Shown piece after piece: positions 58,589 through 64,000 of a DNA stretch of 64,000 nucleotides. A program made the position numbers and the translations under genes. This DNA is from Galaxea fascicularis (Eukaryota > Cnidaria > Anthozoa > Scleractinia > Euphylliidae), in NCBI GenBank assembly GCA_948470475.1, contig OX419336.1, forward strand, positions 23,777,850-23,841,849, given 5' to 3'. Position 1 is the stretch's first letter. Each line of letters begins with the position of its first letter. The notes below the pieces were generated by a model. The model worked only from the letters and a program-made list of their open reading frames with translations. It was not told where the DNA came from and made no database searches.

Positions 58589-60417
58589 AAGTTTCTTTCC
58601 AAATTTGGTGAACAGCAGCTGGTTATGGTGAATTATGCGGTGGTTTTAACCAATAAGAAACGGGGAAATATTTTGAATGAATAATAACATCAGTTACTGT
58701 ATTTGCTTGCGGCTCACGTTTGACGTCATCTGTGCGCTTTAACCCTTTAAACCGTAATATCAACATGTATATTCTTCACACTGCCTCCATACATTTTATA
58801 TGGTAACGAAGAGGAGAATTTGTTAAACAATCAACACCTTAGTCACTTTTTGATCACTTCTCACAATGTTTACGTTTGATTGAGCAGTTTTATTATAAGG
58901 AGAAATTAAACAATGATCACTTAGGGGCTAAAGGGGTAAGAGAACACACACGACCAAATTCGTTCCTTTTTTCTTGTTGCCCTCTGCCTGTGAATTAGAG
59001 GAAAAAACACCCTCGATACTTGACCTCAGGCTTAGACACAAACAGCTCTATCCCATTGCTGAGCCTTGTTATGCAACTGCCATATGCATGATTACGACCT
59101 CTCTCCATGTTGTCTTCAGCTTTGTCTTGATCGGAAGTGTGAAAGTATAGAGACGCTAACATCAGGCGAGTGTCCAAACAACTGTTCTAACGAAAACGGG
59201 GTAAGTGAGCTTATAATTTCATATCTAACACATGCCTTCAGTGTAAGCGAAGTTCACACAACTTGGATTGTGCAGTCTTTCATTTAAAGGGCGAAACTCT
59301 CATTTAAGAAAGCTTAAGCTTCATGCGTAGGGCGTTTATGTGCGTGTTTTCGTTCGTATTTTTTTATTCGTTTGTGTTATGAAGTCCTAAATTAATTGAA
59401 ACAAGACGTTTTGTCGTCATTTTTCGCCGGATAAACGTTGACGAGGACGGATACAATAACCTATTTTGCTTAACTGGTCAAATTATTCTGTAATTTCGTA
59501 GGTTTGCAATAACGAGGCTGAGTGTTTCTGCTTCAGCTGTTGGAAGGGGCCTGACTGCAGTGAGTGGTTAGAGTGTAGAAAAGGTGAAGGTATGTCACGA
59601 ACGCAGCGAGCCAAAAACAAAAATTCCACTAGTACGGCCACTGGTTTGTTGCGTGAAGGAACTCTTCCTTGGCAAGTTGACAAGACAGCTAAAAATGTCT
59701 TGGTGATCAGTAGTATTCATTGCGTTTCGGTTTCAAATCCTTACACACACTCCAACATCTCCATGTTCATCCGTGTAAGCTTAAAAAAGGCAATAAGGCA
59801 AAACACTTAATTCTTAGACAATAAAATTGAATCACGTAACAAGGTTAGAATGTGATTTAAAGCTTATCAATAATATCATTCATAACTCTGAACTTAAATG
59901 TGCTACAGTTTTAAAGGTAACGCTAAAATTGTTTTTTGTAGGGGTTAGGATAGTTATAATTTTTTCATATAGTAAAGTTCGATAACGAAAAGAAAAGTAA
60001 ATAGTCAACCTAAAGAGGTTATAAGCACCTTCAGTTTGATTTCGAAGGCGAAACTTTTGACTAAAATGCCAATCATATAAACTTTAAAACAGCTAACTCA
60101 CAAGACAAAATTAAAGATATTTGAATACATGTAAATCAGCAAATCAGCTGCTAAACGTAAGTTAGAACAAACACTGTTAACACGTACTTGAATCTAAGTC
60201 AGACTTGAATGAACAATTCTCAACTCTTAAAGCGTTTATAATCAATCGTTGAAGTTGTTGTTGTTGTTGTTGTTGTTGTTGTGCTTGTTGTAGCAGTTGT
60301 TGTTGTTTTTGTCTACTTGACTCTGTTCAGTATAAAGCCTTCCTCCTCACATACGTACAGGTAACGGCACAGATCAAAATCTAGTCACGCCCACCGCGAA
60401 TATCACCGACATCCCAG
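35066..60417 (+). CDS. ADAM metalloprotease-disintegrin, ADAM12/19 type (3' incomplete)
   Basis: Membrane sheddase family. Exons by phase: 35066-35135, 35293-35411, 35666-35742, 35853-35925, 39525-39607, 40724-40787, 41342-41390, 42233-42297, 42483-42548, 42745-42816, 43751-43920, 44975-45056, 45986-46070, 50288-50345, 50973-51072, 51577-51648, 51966-52064, 52562-52642, 53060-53110, 55086-55149, 55665-55770, 57135-57245, 57664-57742, 59120-59200, 59502-59589, 60361-60417. That is 2122 nt, about 707 residues, and all phases join. The start at 35066 ([15 protein letters not shown]) has an in-frame upstream stop; an internal Met at 35081 is an alternative. The last exon ends inside a Ser/Thr/Asn stalk ([12 protein letters not shown]) one base into a codon. 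No transmembrane exon is seen in the final 3.6 kb, so the gene should continue to the right. Confidence 0.95.
35293..42297 (+). CDS. ADAM prodomain exons with cysteine switch
   Basis: Exons encode [15 protein letters not shown]...[81 protein letters not shown] and [15 protein letters not shown]. The CFYQG and TCQGMEGM blocks are typical of ADAM prodomains. The unpaired Cys in KRCGVDH, at the 41390/42233 junction, is the expected cysteine switch that holds the catalytic zinc. The acceptor at 35852 was chosen over a nearer AG at 35882 because it restores the conserved LL.xNY block. Confidence 0.9.
37167..37223 (-). ncRNA. Hammerhead-like motif, left arm
   Basis: Exact inverted copy of the motif at 37586-37642, read on the minus strand. 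Confidence 0.45.
37586..37642 (+). ncRNA. Hammerhead-like motif, right arm (sense to ADAM)
   Basis: Core CTGAAGA at 37602-37608, one extra T, stem II GACAGAA/TTCTGTC with loop GT, GAAA at 37626-37629, ACA/TGT pairing, then TTG pairing with CAA (37599-37601) and outer TTTG/CAAA with a one-sided loop. The extra base after CTGAAGA departs from the hammerhead consensus, so cleavage is uncertain. Confidence 0.45.
38857..39268 (+). mobile_element. tRNA-derived SINE with TAGATG tail
   Basis: A box TTGGCTCAGTTGGTAGAGTG and B box GTGGGTTCAAAGCCC, body about 330 bp, ending in GTAGATGTAGATGTAGA. The tRNA cloverleaf is degenerate. ADAM intron. Confidence 0.85.
40048..40560 (+). mobile_element. tRNA-derived SINE interrupted by a MITE
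   Basis: Head: ATGGCCAAGTGGTTGTATTG and CCAGTTCAACTTCTG. After the insertion at 40129-40455 the body resumes with CCAACTAGTTGGTCTCCTGC and AGTGGAGTCCCTGTAGC. It is related to the SINE at 8108-8560. ADAM intron. Confidence 0.6.
40129..40455. mobile_element. MITE made of ATTGATT/AATCAAT phrases
   Basis: Ends GTAACCCAG and CTGGGTTAC are inverted. The 327-bp inside is dominated by ATTGATT or AATCAAT in both orientations. It is inserted into a SINE. Confidence 0.7.
42483..51072 (+). CDS. ADAM reprolysin (M12B) catalytic domain exons
   Basis: Begins [13 protein letters not shown] just after the R-A-R-R site formed by 42295-42297 plus 42483-42491. It continues [18 protein letters not shown] (43751-43920) and [18 protein letters not shown] (44975-45056). 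Exon 45986-46070 carries [12 protein letters not shown] at 46028-46063: three zinc-binding His and the catalytic Glu are all present. Exon 50288-50345 carries CIMSAV, the Met-turn, and 50973-51072 the final helix and [13 protein letters not shown]. The protease is therefore predicted active. A 4.2-kb intron full of repeats splits the zinc motif exon from the Met-turn exon. Confidence 0.94.
43963..44595. mobile_element. Composite foldback element with TTCGGAAG minisatellite
   Basis: A hairpin at 43963-44131 (arms with GGTAATCACATGATT and AAGCACT/GTGCTT blocks) abuts an element bounded by ATAATACACTTGAAAAAAT (about 44137-44155) and its complement (about 44572-44592). ADAM intron between 43920 and 44975. 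Confidence 0.7.
44213..44486. repeat. Degenerate minisatellite, CTTCGGAAG phrases
   Basis: About 270 bp of imperfect 8-14-bp units built on TCTTCGGAA(G/A) and GTTCGGGTGAT. It keeps long ORFs on the minus strand rich in Arg, Pro and Phe only because of its periodicity; these are not genes. Confidence 0.85.
45063..45298. mobile_element. MITE with GTAATAGAGTACTAAAGTG ends
   Basis: GTAATAGAGTACTAAAGTG near 45072-45090 and its complement near 45275-45293. It lies just after the ADAM exon ending at 45056. Confidence 0.75.
46119..46538. mobile_element. hAT-like MITE with 8-bp target duplication
   Basis: TTCTTGAA flanks both ends (46111-46118 and 46539-46546). Inverted ends share GTGTCTAAATGGC and, further in, GGTCAAGGTTGTAAAAACAC and TAAATGGCCGGCAGTCCGAT. 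420 bp, no ORF of note. ADAM intron. Confidence 0.82.
46666..47552. mobile_element. Palindromic repeat carrying a Cys-rich ORF
   Basis: The phrase AAACGTCGAACTTTACATGTGCC or its complement occurs at about 46676, 46725, 46830, 47469 and 47530, with a local palindrome centred near 46709. The unit encloses the ORF at 46933-47481. Family unknown; exact ends uncertain. Confidence 0.65.
46933..47481 (+). CDS. Uncharacterised Cys-rich zinc-finger-like ORF in a repeat
   Basis: 182 codons. Residues about 21-70 hold eight Cys spaced CxxC, CxxC, CxxC and CxxC ([21 protein letters not shown]), a RING/B-box-like zinc-binding pattern, next to a [13 protein letters not shown] block. The C-terminal third is basic and hydrophobic and runs into the inverted repeat. 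I recall similar short ORFs scattered in anthozoan genomes but cannot name the family. It lies in an ADAM intron, in sense, within a repeat, so a mobile-element origin is more likely than a host gene. Expression is unknown. Confidence 0.4.
   Translation: MRTQLVLIIPNKMAVRSEHMCSSCFESTKNTCLKCMNYFCMRCSVFENDEDVAGWKARSLVAYCGPCFEEKMTKEMNHEDVDHDQERTGRGTVMFLWEISNTRTKAKFKNRFLLAARLFNANCIWSRLLLPSLIAHARKTSSSFPQFVFPAFFPPFCKAITADCKSVMFTFAIKFDSIRFDV
47991..48089. mobile_element. Short MITE, TAGCCTCCCACGCAG ends
   Basis: 99-bp palindromic unit. TAGCCTCCCACGCAG...CTGCGTGGGAGGCTA, with inner GGGAGTCG/CGACTTCCC arms. Confidence 0.82.
48337..49442. mobile_element. 1.1-kb element with poly-G/poly-C terminal repeats
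   Basis: The left end reads GGGGCCGACCATTTAATTCTT then GAGGG and a run of G; the right end is the complement: a run of about 18 C, CTCAAGAGTTGAATGG and TCGGTCC. The inside holds two imperfect direct copies of a unit of about 165 bp (48588-48740 and 48755-48885) with GGTTAGCCTA phrases. No coding capacity. Confidence 0.8.
49566..49786. mobile_element. MITE, second copy of the 25749 family
   Basis: Ends GAATCCGAAAACTGTGAACAC and complement (near-perfect). The inner sequence (AACCTAATTACTGTTTCTG, TTGCTTTTTACTGGAAAC) matches 25749-25961. Confidence 0.82.
51577..59589 (+). CDS. ADAM disintegrin, cysteine-rich and EGF-like exons
   Basis: Disintegrin: [21 protein letters not shown], then [17 protein letters not shown]...GPCCGNCK, then [19 protein letters not shown]. 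The integrin loop reads NECDLPE, so there is no RGD. Cysteine-rich domain: [45 protein letters not shown]..., [10 protein letters not shown] and [18 protein letters not shown]-like: [18 protein letters not shown] then [12 protein letters not shown], with one Cys more than the usual six-Cys pattern. The order matches ADAM12/19-type proteins up to the membrane stalk. Confidence 0.93.
51655..51925 (-). mobile_element. tRNA-derived SINE
   Basis: Minus strand: GCGGCACCTTAGTTCACATG (A-box region) and TTTCGGGTTCAAACTGC (B box), followed by body. The cloverleaf is degenerate. ADAM intron right after exon 51577-51648. Confidence 0.7.
53112..53338 (-). mobile_element. tRNA-Leu-like SINE
   Basis: Minus strand: GGCAGGATGGCCGAGTGGCT and TCAGGGTTCAAATCCCGCTC, i.e. 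A and B boxes of a tRNA-Leu-like head, then body. ADAM intron, immediately after exon 53060-53110. Confidence 0.85.
53572..54000. mobile_element. Composite foldback repeat
   Basis: Palindrome 53572-53713 (ATATTACATGCCCGCGC ends; centre around GAGCGCAGCGAACTCG) is joined to a second inverted pair, TTATATAAACACCAGTGAAA (about 53720-53740) and its complement (about 53976-53997). Confidence 0.75.
54188..54690. mobile_element. Foldback element, 57-bp inverted ends
   Basis: ATTACAGTGCGACTACTTC with ACCAAGGCCACCCA on the left and the complement (TGGGTGGCCTTGGT, GTAGTTGCACTGTAAT) on the right. About 500 bp. Confidence 0.8.
56493..56627. mobile_element. Small TA-flanked MITE, pogo/Tigger-like ends
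   Basis: Starts CAGTCTAACCTCTATTAAGC and ends GGGCTCTGACTG, with TA on both sides (56491-56492, 56628-56629). Inside are CTATTAAGCGGCC phrases. Confidence 0.7.
57905..58115 (+). mobile_element. LINE ORF2 C-terminus with TATG tail
   Basis: Open frame [20 protein letters not shown], then SSFQAKLMY stop: the end of a CR1/jockey-type ORF2. The tail is ATGTATGTATG near 58098. ADAM intron. Confidence 0.75.
58223..58688. mobile_element. Composite MITE, CAATTATTGAAT and GAATTCTGCAG blocks
   Basis: Palindrome 58223-58368 with GAAGAATTCTGCAG arms is joined to a second inverted pair, TTATTATTCATTCAAAATAT (58371-58390) and its complement (58668-58687). Confidence 0.78.
60253..60310 (+). repeat. TTG microsatellite
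   Basis: Run of about nine pure TTG units followed by impure GTTGT units, about 50 bp before the last visible ADAM exon. Confidence 0.9.
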
Positions 60418-61846
60418 GTAAGACTCGACTCTTCGCTCCTTTAACAGTTCTTCTAGTCTCAATCACAGAACTTGCGTTATTTTTGTGTCACGCAAGGATT
60501 TCTCCACGACCGCTTCTCCTGCTTAGTAGAAGATAATGTAGTGTTTACTTCTGCAATACTGTATATGGAACAAATCGACCGTGCTATTGTTACCTTTTGT
60601 CCCGTTTTGAAACCAACAGAATGATGGAAACAATCTGCGCCTTGTTAACAACAGAATAAAGGAGATAACAAAATGACAAATTTGCTTTTATTTTCTCAAA
60701 TTTTACTAGGATGCAAACGATTCTTCTCAAACAATCTTTGTAAACAGAGGTCTTTTTGGAAATAAGGATAAGGTTGGAACTTACAAAGAATGAACGCAGG
60801 AGAAAACAGGGCAATAAACAAATCAACATGGGGAGGGGAGGGGAATGCGTCTTTAAAAATATTCCCTTTCAGACTTGATGTTCAACGTCTTCGAATGTCC
60901 TCTCAAGAATATCTCTTACTCCGTATTTTCCCACCTTCCCGTTACCCACGTCACTGTACGTTTCTCCGTTTAAGTATCATCTTAGTAACTTCCCCCCCCC
61001 CCTCCTCCACCCCAATATACCGAAGATAAAAGAGGTGGCTATCCAGGTTACTCTCTGCTTTACTTTAGAGCCTTGTTTCAGGTGTAAGTGTGGGGAATCG
61101 TGGTGTTGCATCTGAAATAACTGGTGTGTGGTGGTGACTACTTTTCTACTAACTGCACAAAATAATCGCTTTAATGCTGAATTAATGTTATGATAATCTA
61201 TGCGTCAGTGCTGCGCCTGTGCACTTATTTGGTAATGTAAGATGTATTGTTAAAAGCATCGTCGAATCTTCTATAAGGACACCAAGTTCTCTTGCACTAC
61301 CCTAGGAGACCTCTACCGAAGTTGTGTTGAAGTTCTGAGGTTGGATCTCACCCTACAGAAACTGAATGAAAAAAGGATTATGTGTACTGAGATACCGAAA
61401 ACTCGGTAAATGTAATACCTGCCAAGCACTATAAGTGTTCCTTCCTTGTTTAGATGTTTTACAAGTTGCCATGGTCAGGTGGCTGACATCATGTTCAGAG
61501 ATGATAAGGGAAATGTGTAACTGTGGTAGTTTTAAAGGGGGATATGAAAGCCCTGCGCTCTCGTGTGAGGGAAAGGTTGTCCGAGAAGCTCGACTGTAAT
61601 TTAAGTCATGCTTAAGGTAACAATAGTGCTAGTGACAATGATAATGAAAATAACAACAACAATAACAATTAACAATCGATAAGAGGTATTGTAATTAAAA
61701 ACTGCTGTCGCCAATCTCAGTCTTAGTTTCATTTAACAGTCACGTGTGATAACACTAGACAATGCCGTCAACTTCCCGGGTCCTTTGTCTCTGATATCTT
61801 CTGATTGAATTTCTAATTCTTGTAGGACCTTGCTTCGGATTGAGTG
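60418..61846 (+). other. Intron after last visible ADAM exon; nothing else recognised
   Basis: I searched this stretch for a hydrophobic transmembrane exon flanked by AG and GT in the needed phase and found none. It holds short ORFs only, G/C-rich patches (poly-C near 60992) and A/C-rich simple sequence near 61640-61670. Confidence 0.5.
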
Positions 61847-62856
61847 TTACAGCGGTGATTATATTGGCGTGAACATCTAAAATATGTCTGGAATGTTTAT
61901 TGTGTTGTAACCAATCACAGGCGAGATCTTCACACCACAGAAACCACAGGAAAAGAACGGTTTCCCATCGGTCACGGAACAAATTATTTTTGTTTTGTTT
62001 AATGATACAAGCTGCCTTATTAGGATTTGAAAACACTGCTGTTCCCCAAGATCAGTGCTGAGGACCACATCCAGAACATCATTCGATTTTAGAAAGAAAA
62101 ATTTTAGAAGCTAACGCGACGCGAGGACGACCAACTTCCCATGTAACGACGTACATGTATCGCATGAAGACCAACAATGAACAATAGTGATGTTTTTGTT
62201 TCCGATAGCATAATCCTTGCTAGTATTTTTTTGTAGAACAAGGGGATTGGATTTATGTGGGCTAACGATTGAACCTTCGAACTACTGTGCGGGTAGAAGT
62301 TCCTTGATCGCAAGATCGCAAACCGGAAAGACCGCCGACCAAATTCAACATCTATGGAATGATTGACACATCGCGCTAAGTAAACAAGACAATTTTCAGT
62401 ATTCCTTCCAAATATAATTTTGCTTTTTCTCTGAAGGCATTTATGCATTTGATATCTAGGGGATTACATGCTATTGGAAGCTAGTTATGAGGGAATTTAG
62501 CCAAGATGATTTCGTAACTACCGATTTCGATCGTTACCAAAAGTTTGAAAATTCGCGCGCCAAACTGTCGTGTGCATCAGCCCAGCACATCGGCTTTGTA
62601 ATTTATTTTAAAATCGCTCAAACCTGTATTCTTCGCTAGTATAGCACATACTGTAAACAAATAGGAGGGAAAAGCAATTGTTTACTTGTAAAAAGACTGA
62701 ATGTTAAAACAAAACGAAAATAATTTGTTCTGTGACAGATAGGAAACCCGTTCGTTGCCTGTGGTTTCTGTGGTGTGAAGATCTCGCCTGTGATTGGTTA
62801 AAACAAACATTCCAGACATATTTAAGGTGTTCACGCCAATATGATCACCGCTGTAA
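61847..62856. mobile_element. 1.0-kb element with about 100-bp inverted ends
   Basis: Left end TTACAGCGGTGAT and right end ATCACCGCTGTAA; arms share GTCTGGAATGTTT, ACCAATCACAGGCGAGATCT and CACACCACAGAAACCACAGG. Phrases such as TCTGGAATGTTTATTGT also occur in the 25749 family, so the two may be related. No ORF. Confidence 0.82.
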
Positions 62857-63369
62857 ATTTGTTCGCAAACCTTGAATGAGACCTCGTTTGTAAGGGAATG
62901 TTACCTTTTCAAACCTCAAGTCCTTGTTAAAGATATCATATATTTCAAATAGGTCGTTAAGAATATGTTATCTGCATACCATTCTTGCCACTTACAATTA
63001 CCATACATCGTAAATTGGTGTCACTTCGCCAAGCAAAGGCTAGTTACTAGGCCTCGAAACAAATGAGAAATCTGCATTTGTTTGTTCGTTTGCTTGTTTG
63101 TTTGTTTGTTTGTTTGTACTTTGTTATCTGTTCTCCAAGTTTTCGTTGTAAAACAAAAGAAAATAAGAAAATTGTCTTGCCTGGTGTTGTCAGTGCAATT
63201 TTAAAGCTGGCTTTCGGGTTAAACAAACCTAGTTTTGCATTATTGCTTTTTAAAAGGTCAAGTGAAAACAAGCTAAGCTAAGAATTACCAGCTTTATTTT
63301 CATTCGTTAATCATATTAATCTTTTAATTTATAATTATATTTTAACCATCAGGCATGATAATGTTATCG
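62857..63369. other. Non-coding stretch with TTTG microsatellite
   Basis: TTTG repeats at about 63076-63117. No exon recognised. Confidence 0.5.
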
Positions 63370-63404
63370 ATTTGACAATGAAAATTACGGGTAGAATCAT
63401 ATTG

Positions 63405-63456
63405 ATATTAGACAACGTTTCGGTGTCCTCATGACACCATCATCAGGTCAAAATAT
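63405..63456 (-). ncRNA. Hammerhead-like motif, left arm
   Basis: Inverted copy of the motif at 63522-63573, on the minus strand. Confidence 0.45.
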
Positions 63457-63521
63457 GATATTCAACAGATAAAAAGAATATTGAACTTGAACATTAATAT
63501 TCTTGTTATCTGTTGAATATC

Positions 63522-63573
63522 ATATTTTGACCTGATGATGGTGTCATGAGGACACCGAAACGTTGTCTAATAT
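63522..63573 (+). ncRNA. Hammerhead-like motif, right arm
   Basis: CTGATGA at 63532-63538, extra T, stem II GGTGTC/GACACC, GAAA at 63557-63560, AC/GT, then GTC (63565-63567) pairing with GAC (63529-63531), an internal loop, and ATAT/ATAT outer pairing. The same extra base as in the 37-kb motif argues against a canonical ribozyme. Confidence 0.45.
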
Positions 63574-64000
63574 CAGTATGATTCTACCCGTAATTTTCAT
63601 TATCAAATTATATTTTAATAACCAAAAACTTCTTAATCAACCCTTGTCGACTAACACAGGATCCCTAATTTCCTGAAGTAGAAGCTAAAGACTATTATTT
63701 CCTATTTTCTGATTTTTAATGACAACATTGAAATTATGGAAAGTTGGAGACGGTCAAGGCCCGGACACACTGTGCTACAAACTGACAATAGGGCAAAGAG
63801 GGCCATGAACGTGACTGGCGCAAATGACATTAATGGCGGTGCTCCGTTGTTACGGAGACCATTTTTTTTCCTAAAGGATTCAGGGTCGAAGATGATAGCA
63901 AGTTATTGCTTTCATTGTCGGAAAGTTACGAAACAGAAAATAGCTGATAGTTTAATCGTACAATTAAATGTTCTGTTGACTCGTTTTCAATTCTGAGCGA

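Larger units (their letters stand above)
63370..63608. mobile_element. Foldback element with two hammerhead-like motifs
   Basis: Arms of about 113 bp around a 13-bp loop near 63489. Each arm carries CTGATGA, a 6-bp hairpin and GAAAC. Sequence is otherwise unlike the 37.1-kb element. Confidence 0.85.

Noticed and set aside
63736..63996. ORF at the right edge as the ADAM membrane exon
   Set aside because: It lacks a hydrophobic segment and has no suitable acceptor in phase.
1..64000. CRISPR array, operon or bacterial contamination
   Set aside because: Repeats are inverted or SINE/LINE-like, genes have many GT-AG introns, and all proteins are animal families.

Overview
The window is animal nuclear DNA, most likely from an anthozoan cnidarian such as a coral or sea anemone. 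Three intron-rich genes encode animal-family proteins. Their introns are packed with foldback MITEs, tRNA-derived SINEs and CR1/jockey-like LINE relics of a kind I associate with coral genomes. The anthozoan call is inference from the repeat style. I see no prokaryotic operon, CRISPR array or rRNA gene.

Layout. Positions <1 to 24859 (+) carry most of a KDM3-type JmjC histone H3K9 demethylase: S/T/Q-rich N-terminal exons, a large basic disordered exon, two Cys-rich zinc modules, and a JmjC domain with intact H-x-D...H iron ligands. Its 5' end lies outside the window. Positions 24860-33401 are 3' UTR and intergenic DNA with a MITE, a SINE, LINE 3' ends and no convincing gene. Positions 33402-34821 (-) hold a complete four-exon TMEM128 gene (171 aa). 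Positions 35066 to beyond 60417 (+) hold an ADAM metalloprotease-disintegrin gene of the ADAM12/19 type. It has a signal peptide, prodomain with cysteine switch, an R-A-R-R furin site, an active HEXXHXXGXXHD protease, disintegrin, cysteine-rich and EGF-like exons. The transmembrane and cytoplasmic exons are not seen and probably lie past the right edge.

Relationships. TMEM128 and the ADAM gene are head to head, with 244 bp between start codons, so they probably share a bidirectional promoter. KDM3 (nuclear chromatin enzyme), TMEM128 (four-pass membrane protein) and ADAM (cell-surface protease) have no obvious common pathway.

The most unusual DNA is in the repeats. Two unrelated foldback elements (37.1-37.7 kb and 63.4-63.6 kb) each carry, on both arms, a hammerhead-ribozyme-like core with the same one-base deviation. 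A 667-bp near-perfect palindrome sits in a KDM3 intron. Several MITEs show clear target-site duplications or are nested in other repeats. One repeat carries a cysteine-rich ORF. Exon borders were read by eye from GT/AG sites, reading phase and family similarity; no alignment was run.
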